Shown here: one piece after another, positions 7,958 through 20,365 of the stretch
Layout of the letters: every line of letters starts with the position of its first letter
Position numbering within the stretch: the stretch's first letter is position 1
NCBI GenBank assembly: GCA_910579155.1
Contig: CAJTTS010000008.1
Span: 1-64,000, forward strand
Reading direction: 5' to 3'
Origin: an uncultured Oscillospiraceae bacterium
GTDB lineage: Bacteria; Bacillota_A; Clostridia; Oscillospirales; Oscillospiraceae
Length of the DNA: 64,000 bases
The notes under the pieces: model-generated
Seen by the model: only the letters and a program-made list of their open reading frames with translations
The model's database searches: none
What the model was told of the DNA's origin: nothing
Program-made: the position numbers and the translations under genes

Positions 7958-7966
7958 TGTGGAAAA
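7958..7966 (-). promoter_or_regulatory. DnaA-box-like site upstream of dnaA
   Basis: TTTTCCACA on the minus strand, one mismatch from TTATCCACA. It lies between the divergent rpmH and dnaA promoters; about 55 bases downstream is an A/T-rich stretch (7984-8070) that includes the dnaA promoter. It may serve dnaA autoregulation or the upstream half of a bipartite origin. Confidence 0.5.
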
Positions 7967-8015
7967 ATACCCCCCTTTTCCCCTACATTATAATATAAAG
8001 AATTGGGAAAAGCAC

Positions 8016-8044
8016 TTGTAACGTACTTCCTTTTTTGGTATAAT
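8016..8044 (+). promoter_or_regulatory. Sigma-A promoter of dnaA
   Basis: TTGTAA (8016-8021), 17-base spacer, TATAAT (8039-8044). Transcription would start near 8051, 35 bases before the dnaA ATG. Confidence 0.85.
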
Positions 8045-8085
8045 TGATTAGTTATCTTATTTTGAAAATTAGGAGGCTGCTGCCC

Positions 8086-9405
8086 ATGAAATCGGCTGCC
8101 GACGTGTGGGAAAAAGTAAAAAGCCTGATGGAGAGCAGCATGACCGCCGTCTCCATTGAGACCTGGTTCGGCGAGGTGGAGGCCGTCGCCCTGGAGGATA
8201 CCCGGCTGGTGCTGTGCGTCCCCACCGACTTCACCCGGAACATCATCCGCACCCGCTTTCAGCCCGATGTAGAGAAGGCCCTGAAGGAGCTGTTTTCCTT
8301 CGACGTGGATGTGGCCCTGCTGCTCCCGGAGGAGCGGGAAGCCTACGCCCGCCAGGCTCCCTCCCTTTCTGTGGGAAACAACGGGGCGGACCGGTATACC
8401 TTCGAGCGGTTTGTGGTGGGCTCCACCAACCGTTTTGCCTACACCGCCGCCAAAAAAGTGTCGGAGCAGCCCGGCGACGCCTATAACCCGCTGTTTATTT
8501 ACGGACAGTCCGGCCTGGGCAAAACCCACTTGCTCCACGCCATCGCCAACCGGGTGCATCAGGACAATCCCGGCTACCGCATCATGTACGTCCAGAGCGA
8601 GGACTTCGTCAACGAGTTCATCGACCACCTCCGCCACGGCAAGGACATGCAGGGCTTCCGGGATAAATACCGGCTGGTGGACCTGTTCCTGATGGACGAC
8701 GTACAGTTCATCGCCGGCAAGGACTCCAGCGAGGAGGAGCTGTTCCACACCTTCAATACTCTTTATGAGCAGAAGAAGCAAATTGTCTTTACCTCCGACC
8801 GGCCGCCCCACGAGATGCTCCGGCTGGAGCAACGCCTGCGCACCCGGTTTGAACAGGGCCTGTCTGTGGACATACAGCCGCCGGACTATGAAACCCGCGT
8901 CGCCCTGCTGAAGAACAAATCCCTGGAGCAGGGAATTTCCCTTCCGGAACCCGTACTGTCCTATGTGGCGGAGAACATCACCTCCAACGTGCGGCAGATC
9001 GAGGGCGTGGTCAATAAGATCATGGCCTTCCAGGAGCTGATGGGGGCCCAGGTAGACATCGAGACCACCATCCGGGCGGTACGGGACATTTTGAAGGCCA
9101 AGGAGAACTTCCTCCCCTCGGCGGATACCATCATCCAGGAGGTGGCCCGGTTTTACGAACTGGACGCCTCCGCCATCCGGGGCCAGGGCCAGAATAAGGA
9201 GATCAGCACCGCCCGGAATGTGGCCATGTACATCATCCGGGAGATGACCCAGCTATCCCTGGCGGAGATCGGCCAGCAGTTCGGCGGGCGGCACCACTCC
9301 ACAGTGCTCAATTCCATCAACCGGGTGGAGAAAAACATGAAGGAACAGCCCGAAATGACCGAGATCATCCGGGATATCACCAACGCGGTGAATTCGGCAT
9401 ATTAG
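8086..9405 (+). CDS. dnaA: Chromosomal replication initiator protein DnaA
   Basis: A 439-residue AAA+ initiator. Domain I spans about residues 1-85, a short linker follows, the Walker A motif GQSGLGKT is at about 141-148, Walker B is LFLMDDVQF near 203, and the C-terminal helix-turn-helix signature GGRHHSTVLNSI is near 400. DnaA-ATP binds DnaA boxes and opens the origin. The ATG at 8086 is chosen over upstream in-frame codons because AGGAGG lies nine bases before it and it gives the normal N-terminus MKSAADVWEKV. The stop codon touches a repeat-family-1 copy. Its promoter and one DnaA-box-like site are upstream. Confidence 0.98.
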   Translation: MKSAADVWEKVKSLMESSMTAVSIETWFGEVEAVALEDTRLVLCVPTDFTRNIIRTRFQPDVEKALKELFSFDVDVALLLPEEREAYARQAPSLSVGNNGADRYTFERFVVGSTNRFAYTAAKKVSEQPGDAYNPLFIYGQSGLGKTHLLHAIANRVHQDNPGYRIMYVQSEDFVNEFIDHLRHGKDMQGFRDKYRLVDLFLMDDVQFIAGKDSSEEELFHTFNTLYEQKKQIVFTSDRPPHEMLRLEQRLRTRFEQGLSVDIQPPDYETRVALLKNKSLEQGISLPEPVLSYVAENITSNVRQIEGVVNKIMAFQELMGAQVDIETTIRAVRDILKAKENFLPSADTIIQEVARFYELDASAIRGQGQNKEISTARNVAMYIIREMTQLSLAEIGQQFGGRHHSTVLNSINRVEKNMKEQPEMTEIIRDITNAVNSAY

Positions 9406-9540
9406 AAGCGCGAGGATAGCCGCACAGGGGAGCCTGGACCGGAGCGAAGGCAAAAGCCCAGCCGCCGCAAAGCGGCAGGCGGGTTTTGCCTGAGTCGGAG
9501 GGAAAGCGACCCGTCGTGCGGCCAATCCGAGCGTGACAAA
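9405..9540. repeat. Repeat family 1 copy between dnaA and the box cluster
   Basis: Inverted relative to the copies at 919 and 7407. It starts at the last base of the dnaA stop codon (GAAGCGCGAGGATAGCCGC) and ends CCGAGCGTGACAA. It contains an internal inverted repeat (GCCGCCGCAAAGCGGCAGGCGG). Confidence 0.85.
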
Positions 9541-9586
9541 GCAGCGCGAAAATTGCCGTGCTACTCACGACGGTTCTGCACCCATA

Positions 9587-9741
9587 TATTCCACAATTCT
9601 GCGGACTGCGGTGTGGAACCCTGTGGAACTTTGCCGGGAGCCCGGTTTTTCCCCTTACCCTGTGGAACCTTTACGGAACCTTGTGTGGACGCCAAAACAA
9701 GGCTATTGCAACGCTTTTCCAAACCCTCCACACCTTCCACA
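9587..9741 (+). other. oriC: Candidate oriC: cluster of non-consensus DnaA-box-like sites
   Basis: Within 155 bases of the dnaA-dnaN gap there are repeated TGTGGAA/TTCCACA cores: TATTCCACA 9587-9595, TGTGGAACC 9612-9620, TGTGGAACT 9622-9630, TGTGGAACC 9661-9669, TGTGGACGC 9684-9692, CCTCCACA 9725-9732 and CTTCCACA 9734-9741. They keep the TCCACA end of the DnaA box but not the TTA start. The dnaA-dnaN gap is a common origin site in Firmicutes. The 401-base gap holds this cluster, the repeat copy at 9405-9540 and the dnaN leader; no long A/T-rich unwinding element is obvious here. Confidence 0.6.
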
Positions 9742-9806
9742 CCACCTACTGACTACTACGAAAAAAATACTTCCCTCTCCCTCCGAGAGGAGAAAGGACG
9801 CTCCCT

Positions 9807-10925
9807 ATGAAATTCTCCTGTGAAAAAGCCATCCTTCAATCCGCCGTTACCACCGCCGGACGGGTCGTTGCTCCCAAGAGCTCCATCCAGGCCCTGGAAG
9901 GAATTCTTGTGGAGGCCGACGCCACCGGGCTTCACTTCAGCGGCTATAACCTGGAGACCGGCATCATCACCAACGTTTCCGCCGACGTGGCAGAGGGCGG
10001 GGCCATCGTTCTGTCCGCCCGGCTCTTCGGCGAAATGCTCCGCAACATGCCCGACGACGTAATCACCGTCCGGACCGACAATTGTTCCGTCCACCTTCAA
10101 AGCGGACCCACCTGCTACGATGTAATGGGCAGCAGCGACGAGGACTTCCCCGAACTGCCCTCCGTCAGCGACGGCTCCGGCCTAACCATCACCCAAAAGG
10201 ACCTGAGGGCCATGATCGGCCAAACCATCTTTGCCGTCAGCGACAACGAAAGCCGCCCCATCCACACCGGCGCACTGTTTGAGGCGGACGGGGAACGGCT
10301 CACCATGGTGGCGGTAGACGGCTACCGCCTGGCCCTGCGCCGGGAAAAGCTGACCGCCCAAGACCCCCCCGGCAAACTGTCCTTTGTAGTCCCCGGCGCG
10401 GCCCTGGGCGAGGTGGAGAAAATCTGCGCCGACTCCGACGAGCCCGCCGTCGTCACCATGGGGGACCGCCACGTCACCTTCCAGATCGGCGACACTTTGC
10501 TGGTGGCCCGGCGGCTGGAGGGCGAGTTCCTCAACTACCGCCAGACTATCCCCCAAAACAGCTCCATTGTCCTGGAAGCGAACACCTCCGACCTCCAACT
10601 GTCCATCGCCCGGGCATCCCTGATTATCAACGAAAAGCTGAAAAGCCCTCTGCGCTGCAAATTTGAGGACGGCTCGCTGTTCATCACCTCTAAAACCGCC
10701 ATGGGTTTTGCCGCCGACCGCTGCCCCATCACCGGAGACGGCAAAAATCTGGAAATCGGCTTCAATAACCGCTTCCTGATGGACGCGGTAAAGCGGGCCC
10801 CCGCCGACCGGGTACGGCTGGAGCTGAACACGGCAACCTCACCCTGTCTCATCCTGCCCAAGGAGGGGGAGCCGGACAGCTTCCTCTATATGGTGCTGCC
10901 GGTCCGTCTGCGGGCCTCGGAGTGA
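9807..10925 (+). CDS. dnaN: DNA polymerase III sliding clamp, beta subunit
   Basis: A 372-residue protein of normal clamp length, starting [14 protein letters not shown] and ending in the clamp signature [10 protein letters not shown]. Three repeated clamp domains of about 120 residues are expected; the segment [19 protein letters not shown] and the later [11 protein letters not shown] are typical. The dimer encircles DNA and tethers the polymerase. GAGAAAGG precedes the ATG. Its last codons overlap the start zone of the S4-domain gene. Third codon positions are strongly C-ending. Confidence 0.97.
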   Translation: MKFSCEKAILQSAVTTAGRVVAPKSSIQALEGILVEADATGLHFSGYNLETGIITNVSADVAEGGAIVLSARLFGEMLRNMPDDVITVRTDNCSVHLQSGPTCYDVMGSSDEDFPELPSVSDGSGLTITQKDLRAMIGQTIFAVSDNESRPIHTGALFEADGERLTMVAVDGYRLALRREKLTAQDPPGKLSFVVPGAALGEVEKICADSDEPAVVTMGDRHVTFQIGDTLLVARRLEGEFLNYRQTIPQNSSIVLEANTSDLQLSIARASLIINEKLKSPLRCKFEDGSLFITSKTAMGFAADRCPITGDGKNLEIGFNNRFLMDAVKRAPADRVRLELNTATSPCLILPKEGEPDSFLYMVLPVRLRASE

Positions 10926-10930
10926 TAACA

Positions 10931-11143
10931 ATGCGGGAAGAACACATTCAAATCAACACGGAGTTTATCAAGCTGGACGCCTTTTTAAAATTCGCCGGGG
11001 CAGCGGACACCGGCGGCGAAGCCAAGCTGGCCGTTCAGAACGGCCAGGTCAAGGTAAACGGCGAGGTATGTACCATGCGGGGCAAAAAGCTCCGGCCCGG
11101 CGACCGGGCGGAGCTGGGCGGCAGGGCGTACGTGGTGGAATGA
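10931..11143 (+). CDS. yaaA: S4-domain RNA-binding protein of the YaaA/RlbA type
   Basis: A 70-residue protein with a single S4 fold: [21 protein letters not shown], then [20 protein letters not shown] and a terminal VVE. Homologues sit between dnaN and recF in most Firmicutes and are linked with 50S ribosome assembly. The ATG at 10931 is favoured by GGAG eight bases upstream; a GTG at 10922 that overlaps the dnaN stop is possible and would add three residues. The stop overlaps the recF ATG (ATGA). Confidence 0.93.
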   Translation: MREEHIQINTEFIKLDAFLKFAGAADTGGEAKLAVQNGQVKVNGEVCTMRGKKLRPGDRAELGGRAYVVE

Positions 11144-12243
11144 CGATCAACAACATCACCTTGGACTGCTTCCGGAACTATGTCCACGGGATGGCCGAAT
11201 TTCATCCCGGGGTCAATATCATTGTGGGGGAGAACGCCCAAGGCAAAACCAACCTGTTGGAGGCCATCGCCTACCTGTCCTCCGCCTCCTCCCACCGGGC
11301 CCGGTACGACCGGGAGCTGATCCGCCACGGCGAGGACCACTCGTTTATAAAGGGCACGGTAACCAGCCGCGGCCGGGAGCTGATCCTGGAGGCGGACCTC
11401 CACCGGGGAACCCGGCGCCGGCTCCGCTCCAACGGGGTGAAGCTGAAAACAGCCGGTGAACTTTCCGGGTTATTCAACACTGTGTTGTTCTGTCCCGAGG
11501 ACCTGTACCTGATCCGGGAGGGGGCGGAAGCCCGCCGCCGGTTTTTAGATAGCTGTATCTGCCAGCTCCGTCCCCGGTACGCCCAAGCGCTGGGGGAATA
11601 TAAACGCCTCTATCAGCACAAAACCCGCATTTTGAAGGACAGCGAGCAATTTCCCGGCCTGCTGGACGCGCTGGATGATTTTTCCCTGCGGATGGCCCAG
11701 TGCGGGGCGGTGATTGTCCACTACCGGGCCCATTTCATCAAACGACTGTTGGAGGCCGCCCCCGGTATCCACGCCGACTGCTCCGGCGGTCGGGAGAAGC
11801 TGGGGCTGCGGTATGAGACGGTGTCTGCCGTTACCGACCCGGAGGCCTCCCCAAAGACCATCCTGCCCCAGTTGATGGCTCACCAAGAGTCTCACCGGGA
11901 GGCGGAGATCGCGGCCCGGTCCTGCCTGTCTGGCCCCCACAAGGACGAACTTGCGGTGGAGATTGACGGAAAGGCCGCGAAAACCTACGCATCCCAGGGC
12001 CAGACCCGAACGGCGGCGCTGGCGCTGAAGCTGGCGGCCCGGGATATTTTCTACCACGACGCGGAAGAGTGGCCCGTTCTGCTGCTGGACGACGTGCTCA
12101 GCGAGCTGGACCAACGGCGGCAGGAATTTGTGCTCAACCGCATCACCTCCGGCCAAGTGTTCATCACCTGCTGCGAGGAGGATAAGCTGGCCCGGCTGCG
12201 GGACGGAAAAGCGTTCCGTGTCTGCGGGGGAAAACTGATATGA
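11140..12243 (+). CDS. recF: DNA replication and repair protein RecF
   Basis: A 367-residue SMC-like ATPase. Walker A is GENAQGKT near residue 30, the signature motif is LSGPHKDEL near 265 and Walker B is [11 protein letters not shown] near 310. RecF acts with RecO and RecR to load RecA at single-strand gaps. The ATG at 11140 overlaps the stop of the S4-domain gene, which decides the start; an in-frame upstream extension lies wholly within that gene. Normal length and position in the dnaA-gyrA cluster. Confidence 0.97.
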   Translation: MTINNITLDCFRNYVHGMAEFHPGVNIIVGENAQGKTNLLEAIAYLSSASSHRARYDRELIRHGEDHSFIKGTVTSRGRELILEADLHRGTRRRLRSNGVKLKTAGELSGLFNTVLFCPEDLYLIREGAEARRRFLDSCICQLRPRYAQALGEYKRLYQHKTRILKDSEQFPGLLDALDDFSLRMAQCGAVIVHYRAHFIKRLLEAAPGIHADCSGGREKLGLRYETVSAVTDPEASPKTILPQLMAHQESHREAEIAARSCLSGPHKDELAVEIDGKAAKTYASQGQTRTAALALKLAARDIFYHDAEEWPVLLLDDVLSELDQRRQEFVLNRITSGQVFITCCEEDKLARLRDGKAFRVCGGKLI

Positions 12244-12309
12244 AATCTGAAATCAGGGCCAAAGCTGAAATTCTGGACGCCGGGCAGAATCAAAAAAGGG
12301 GATTTTTAG

Positions 12310-12579
12310 ATGTATCTGCATCTTGGCCAGAACGTTATGGTACGAAATCAGGACGTGATCGGCATATTCGACCTGGACAATACCACTTGGTCCTTCCGAA
12401 CCCGCCGCTTTCTGGAACAGGCGGAGCGGGAGGGCCGTGTCGTCACCGTGGGGGACGACTTGCCCCGTTCCTTCATCCTGACCCAGGAGGGGGATCAGCC
12501 CCCTATGGTCTATATCACCCAGCTCACCCCTGCCACCCTGCAAAAACGGGGGTCGAGCGGCGCCATTTACGATAACTGA
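12310..12579 (+). CDS. remB: RemB-type (DUF370) regulator
   Basis: An 89-residue protein with MYLHLGQNVMVRNQDVIGIF and WSFRTRRFLEQAEREGRVV, typical of the DUF370 protein encoded between recF and gyrB in Firmicutes. The RemA paralogue is a DNA-binding activator of matrix genes in Bacillus; the role of RemB-like proteins is less clear and is not deduced here. It lies 66 bases after recF and 23 before gyrB. Cytoplasmic, no signal. Confidence 0.9.
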   Translation: MYLHLGQNVMVRNQDVIGIFDLDNTTWSFRTRRFLEQAEREGRVVTVGDDLPRSFILTQEGDQPPMVYITQLTPATLQKRGSSGAIYDN

Positions 12580-12599
12580 GCATCAAACCATGGAGGTAA

Positions 12600-14552
<1,953 letters not shown>

Positions 14553-14566
14553 GGAGGTGACGCAAA

Positions 14567-17080
<2,514 letters not shown>

Positions 17081-17083
17081 GAA

Positions 17084-17116
17084 AAGCGGGCAGGCCGGAG
17101 GCCTGTCCGCTTTTTT
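17084..17116 (+). terminator. Intrinsic terminator after gyrA
   Basis: Stem AAGCGGGCAGGCC (17084-17096) with GGCCTGTCCGCTT (17100-17112), GGA loop, then a T-run. It overlaps the stop of the convergent XRE gene. Confidence 0.92.
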
Positions 17117-17342
17117 AATCTTTAAATTCAAAGAGTTTATATAGGGGAACATTGAGAGCGTTGGCAACATCAATCAGTGTATCAACGCTGCATCCTGCGG
17201 CCCCACTCTCAAATCTTTGTACATGGTTGGAGCTTAAACCAATGGATTCAGCTAATTGTGCTTGTGTTAAACGTTGTTCCTTTCGGTAATGCAGGATATT
17301 TAGACCTATTTTTACCCATATATCGTAATGCTTGATTTTCAT
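17115..17342 (-). CDS. Small XRE-family helix-turn-helix regulator
   Basis: A 75-residue protein made almost entirely of one Cro/CI-type domain: LNILHYRKEQRLTQAQLAES, then IGLSSNHVQRFESGAAGCSV and a final hydrophobic helix ending YKLFEFKD. It should bind DNA as a dimer. The ATG at 17342 has AGGTG at eight bases; a GTG at 17351 would add three residues. A/T content is higher than in its neighbours. Its promoter region carries an inverted repeat (17352-17370) that could be its own operator. Convergent with gyrA and divergent from rnhA. Target genes unknown. Confidence 0.85.
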   Translation of the reverse strand: MKIKHYDIWVKIGLNILHYRKEQRLTQAQLAESIGLSSNHVQRFESGAAGCSVDTLIDVANALNVPLYKLFEFKD

Positions 17343-17351
17343 CAGTATCAC

Positions 17352-17370
17352 CTAAGTATATTGTACCTAG
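17352..17370. promoter_or_regulatory. Possible operator of the XRE gene
   Basis: Inverted repeat CTAAGTA (17352-17358) and TACCTAG (17364-17370) with one mismatch, placed just upstream of the Shine-Dalgarno and over a minus-strand TACAAT (17367-17362) that could be the -10 box. Confidence 0.35.
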
Positions 17371-17420
17371 ATTACAGTAAATGAATACAACTTTAAAAAT
17401 AGTAAATCTACATTTTAAGG

Positions 17421-17449
17421 TTGTAATTTAGATTGGAATATGCTATAAT
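17421..17449 (+). promoter_or_regulatory. Upstream promoter of rnhA
   Basis: TTGTAA (17421-17426), 17-base spacer, TATAAT (17444-17449), 162 bases before the rnhA ATG. Confidence 0.65.
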
Positions 17450-17519
17450 ACAATCTGTCAGATGGTATTATGATGGAAAGGAGATGATATACCTAGGAGA
17501 TAGTCCAGCTATAATGTGT

Positions 17520-17548
17520 TTGACATCCTTTCCGATTTCATGTATCCT
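17520..17548 (+). promoter_or_regulatory. Proximal promoter of rnhA
   Basis: TTGACA (17520-17525), 17-base spacer, TATCCT (17543-17548). It gives a leader of about 55 bases to rnhA. Two promoters in series are therefore predicted. Confidence 0.6.
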
Positions 17549-17610
17549 TGATACTGAAAAAATCTCCTGCTGCGCTGGAGAACCACTGAAACAAGAAAAG
17601 GAATCGGGAT

Positions 17611-18048
17611 ATGAAAACTGTTACTTTATATACGGACGGCGCCTGCTCCGGCAACCCGGGTCCCGGGGGCTGGGGGGCCATCCTGATGTTCGGCGGGCAC
17701 AAAAAGGAGCTCAGCGGCGGCGAGGCCAAGACCACCAACAACCGCATGGAGCTGACAGCCGTAATCCGCGGCTTGGAGGCGTTGAAGGAACCCTGTGTGG
17801 TGGAGCTCTACTCGGACTCCAAGTATGTGATTGACGCGCTGGAGAAGGGTTGGGCCAAGGGCTGGAAAGCCCGCGGCTGGGTCAAGGCGGACAAGAAGCC
17901 CGCGCTGAACCCGGATTTATGGGAGAGGCTTTTGGAGCTGTGCGCCCGGCACACGGTAAACCTTCATTGGGTGAAGGGCCATGCGGACAACCCATATAAC
18001 AACCGCTGTGACGAGCTGGCGGTGGGGGAATGGCAAAAACTAAAATAA
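17611..18048 (+). CDS. rnhA: Ribonuclease HI
   Basis: A 145-residue RNase H fold. The four acidic active-site residues are visible: Asp in [16 protein letters not shown] (residue 8), Glu in [11 protein letters not shown], Asp in YSDSKYV and Asp in [11 protein letters not shown]. The basic handle region ([19 protein letters not shown]) marks it as the type I enzyme. It cuts the RNA strand of RNA:DNA hybrids such as R-loops and primers. AAAGGAATCGGGAT precedes the ATG. Next to gyrase genes this is a plausible set of supercoil/R-loop functions, though co-transcription with gyrA is blocked by a terminator. Confidence 0.96.
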   Translation: MKTVTLYTDGACSGNPGPGGWGAILMFGGHKKELSGGEAKTTNNRMELTAVIRGLEALKEPCVVELYSDSKYVIDALEKGWAKGWKARGWVKADKKPALNPDLWERLLELCARHTVNLHWVKGHADNPYNNRCDELAVGEWQKLK

Positions 18049-18051
18049 AGG

Positions 18052-18078
18052 AAGCGCCGGGTTATTCCCGGCGCTTTT
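18052..18078 (+). terminator. Intrinsic terminator after rnhA
   Basis: Stem AAGCGCCGGG (18052-18061) with CCCGGCGCTT (18067-18076) and TTTT. It overlaps the last codons of the convergent ribbon-helix-helix gene. Confidence 0.85.
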
Positions 18079-18238
18079 CCCATTTCTGTGTTTCCCGCTC
18101 CAACTGTTCCAGATGATCCCTGAGGGCCAGGTTAATATAGCTGGAGACGGACCTGTCGTCATACTCAGCCAACCCTTTGATTTTCTGATAGATGGGATCG
18201 TCAAGAGTAATACTGATTCTTACTTTTAATGGTTTCAT
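18062..18238 (-). CDS. Small ribbon-helix-helix (CopG/Arc-like) regulator
   Basis: A 58-residue protein: MKPLKVRISITLDDPIYQKI forms the DNA-reading beta strand and first helix, and DDRSVSSYINLALRDHLEQL the second helix, the standard RHH pattern, followed by a charged tail (QKWEKRRE). The ATG at 18238 follows GGCAGGTGATATT. It is divergent from a 56-residue gene across 87 bases that hold an 8-bp perfect inverted repeat. RHH proteins of this size are usually autorepressors and often the antitoxin of a pair; which applies here is not shown. Confidence 0.8.
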   Translation of the reverse strand: MKPLKVRISITLDDPIYQKIKGLAEYDDRSVSSYINLALRDHLEQLERETQKWEKRRE

Positions 18239-18273
18239 AATATCACCTGCCAAAATAATAGCATTTCAGTCAA

Positions 18274-18309
18274 TCTAATATTGACAATTCATATTAGATC
18301 ATATACACT
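18274..18309 (+). promoter_or_regulatory. Promoter with overlapping inverted-repeat operator
   Basis: TTGACA (18281-18286), 17-base spacer, TACACT (18304-18309) drives the 56-residue gene. Inverted repeat TCTAATAT (18274-18281) and ATATTAGA (18291-18298) is perfect over 8 bp with a 9-base gap and covers the -35 box, a typical RHH operator layout. Confidence 0.7.
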
Positions 18310-18325
18310 ACGATAGGGTGATATT

Positions 18326-18496
18326 ATGAATGAAATTGAATTTGACCAGGCTCTTTCTGAGTTTCTGGATGACGAGAAATGTGAGAAAACCAACCAGGCC
18401 GTGTTTGACCTGGTCCGTGATGCGTTCACCGCCGGCTGGAAGGCCGCGTTCGACTCGGATATTGGAAAAGTGATGAAGATCGACAAACGGATGTAG
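18326..18496 (+). CDS. Small acidic protein of unknown function (56 residues)
   Basis: An ATG at 18326 follows AGGGTGATATT, the same type of ribosome site as the divergent RHH gene. The product begins MNEIEFDQALSEFLDDEKCE and ends GKVMKIDKRM; it is acidic and predicted helical with one Cys, no membrane segment and no recognised domain. A well-formed promoter precedes it and an intrinsic terminator follows, so it is a complete transcription unit. It could be the regulated partner of the RHH protein, for instance a toxin, antitoxin or small adaptor; nothing in its sequence decides between these. Confidence 0.7.
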   Translation: MNEIEFDQALSEFLDDEKCEKTNQAVFDLVRDAFTAGWKAAFDSDIGKVMKIDKRM

Positions 18497-18506
18497 ATAG
18501 TGTGAG

Positions 18507-18535
18507 GGTCCCCTCCCAGCCGGGAGGGGACCTTT
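18507..18535 (+). terminator. Terminator after the 56-residue gene
   Basis: Stem GGTCCCCTCCC (18507-18517) with GGGAGGGGACC (18522-18532), AGCC loop and TTT. It also lies just past the convergent aspS stop. Confidence 0.75.
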
Positions 18536-18538
18536 CTG

Positions 18539-20317
18539 TCAATCTTCTTCCTGCTTCGTGCAAACAATGTTCAACTCATCCAACTGTTTTTGTTCCACAA
18601 AACTGGGTGCGCCCATCATGATATCCTGGGCGTTTTTGTTCATGGGGAAGGGGATGATCTCCCGGATGGAGTCCTCCCCGGCCAGCAGCATGACCATCCG
18701 GTCCACCCCCGGCGCAATGCCGGCATGGGGCGGCGCACCGTAGGTGAAGGCATTGTACATGGCGGGGAACTTGGCCTTCACGTCCTCCTCGCCCAGCCGC
18801 ACCAGTTGGAACGCCTCGATCATGATTTCTGGGTCGTGGTTGCGCACCGCGCCGGAGGACAGCTCTACGCCGTTGCACACCAGGTCGTACTGGAACGCGG
18901 TGATGCTCAGCGGGTCCACCTCTCCCGCCGCGGCCTTTTGCAGGATGTCTAGCCCGCCGTTTGGCATGGAGAACGGGTTGTGGCAGAACTCCAGCTCGCC
19001 GGACTCCTCGCCGATCTCATACATGGGGAAGTCCACGATCCAGCAGAACTCGTACCGTTCGGTATCCATGTGTCCGGGACAGAACGCGCCCAGCTTGGAG
19101 CGCAGCACGCCCGCGGTTTTCTGGGCGGTGAGCAGCTTCCCGGCGGTGAGGCCCACGAAGCAGCCTGGGGTAAGGCCCAGGGCCTCCACCACCTGCTCCT
19201 TGATGGGCTGGACGAACTTGGCGATGCCGCCCACGATCTCCTTGTTTTCGTCGTAGCGGAACCAATACGCCTTGTCGCCGGACTGCACCTCCACCTCGTT
19301 GCACAGCCCGTCGATCTGTTTGCGGGTGCCGGAGAAGTCCGTCACTACAATGGCCTTGACGGTATTCCCCTCGAAGGGCGGGAACCCGCACCCGGACAGC
19401 AGGGAAGTGGCGTCGGTGAGGGTCAGGTCGATACGCAGGTCCGGCTTATCGGAGCCGTACTTGTCCATGGCCGACCGGTAGGGGATGCGCTGGAAGGGGG
19501 CCACAGACGCAACGTTGTATTTGCCGTACTTGGCGAAGATGGGGGGCAGCACCCGCTCCAGCACGGAGAACACGTCGTCCTGATTGGCAAAGGCCATTTC
19601 CATGTCAAGCTGGTAGAACTCGCCGGGGGAGCGGTCTCCCCGGGCGTCCTCGTCCCGGAAGCAGGGGGCGATCTGGAAATAGCGGTCGAAGCCGGAGGCC
19701 ATCAGAAGCTGTTTGAACTGCTGGGGAGCCTGGGGCAGGGCGTAGAACTTGCCGGGATGCTTGCGGGAGGGCACCAGGTAATCCCTGGCCCCCTCGGGGG
19801 AGGAGGCGGTCAGGATGGGGGTGGTAATCTCCAAAAAGCCCTCGCCAATCATGGCGGCGCGCAGGGCGGCCACCACATTGCACCGCAGGATGATGTTGTT
19901 CTTGACCTCCGGGTTGCGCAAATCAAGGTAGCGGTACTTGAGCCGCTGAGTTTCGTCGGCCTCCCGGGAGCGGTTAATGGGGAAGGGTAGCTCGTTATGA
20001 CGGCAGCGGCCCAGCACTTCGATTTTGCTGGGCACCACCTCAATGTCGCCGGTGGGCAGCTTGGGGTTTTTGCTGTCACGCTCCCGGACCACGCCCTCCA
20101 CCGAAATGGTGGATTCTTTGTTCAGCTCCTTGACCGCGGCCATCATCTCCTCGGTCTCGATGACAACCTGGGTGGTGCCATAGAAGTCCCGCAGGACCAC
20201 GAAGGCCAGGTTCTGGCCCACCTCCCGGACGTTTTCCATCCACCCGACGATCTTCACCTGCTGCTCCACATGCTCCATGCGCAGGTCGTTGCAGGTGTGG
20301 GTACGAGATTGAAACAT
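18539..20317 (-). CDS. aspS: Aspartyl-tRNA synthetase
   Basis: A 592-residue class II enzyme. An N-terminal OB-fold (QVKIVGWMENVREVGQNLAF) binds the anticodon, then motif 2 in FRDEDARGDRSPGEFYQLD, a bacterial GAD insertion between about residues 290 and 420, and motif 3 GIAPGVDRMVMLLAG. It charges tRNA-Asp. The ATG at 20317 (MFQSRTHTCND) is preferred because GGAG lies nine bases upstream; a TTG at 20332 is the alternative. It follows the anti-sigma gene after 48 bases. No T-box leader was seen. Whether it also charges tRNA-Asn cannot be read from the sequence alone. Confidence 0.97.
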   Translation of the reverse strand: MFQSRTHTCNDLRMEHVEQQVKIVGWMENVREVGQNLAFVVLRDFYGTTQVVIETEEMMAAVKELNKESTISVEGVVRERDSKNPKLPTGDIEVVPSKIEVLGRCRHNELPFPINRSREADETQRLKYRYLDLRNPEVKNNIILRCNVVAALRAAMIGEGFLEITTPILTASSPEGARDYLVPSRKHPGKFYALPQAPQQFKQLLMASGFDRYFQIAPCFRDEDARGDRSPGEFYQLDMEMAFANQDDVFSVLERVLPPIFAKYGKYNVASVAPFQRIPYRSAMDKYGSDKPDLRIDLTLTDATSLLSGCGFPPFEGNTVKAIVVTDFSGTRKQIDGLCNEVEVQSGDKAYWFRYDENKEIVGGIAKFVQPIKEQVVEALGLTPGCFVGLTAGKLLTAQKTAGVLRSKLGAFCPGHMDTERYEFCWIVDFPMYEIGEESGELEFCHNPFSMPNGGLDILQKAAAGEVDPLSITAFQYDLVCNGVELSSGAVRNHDPEIMIEAFQLVRLGEEDVKAKFPAMYNAFTYGAPPHAGIAPGVDRMVMLLAGEDSIREIIPFPMNKNAQDIMMGAPSFVEQKQLDELNIVCTKQEED

Positions 20318-20365
20318 TGCAATCATCTCCAATTTGTAAAATAGATATATAAAATTACGTTTTGT

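Noticed and set aside
17433..17834. ORF with an apparent start upstream of rnhA on the plus strand
   Set aside because: It overlaps most of rnhA in another frame, its N-terminal part has no family similarity and it has no better ribosome site than rnhA.
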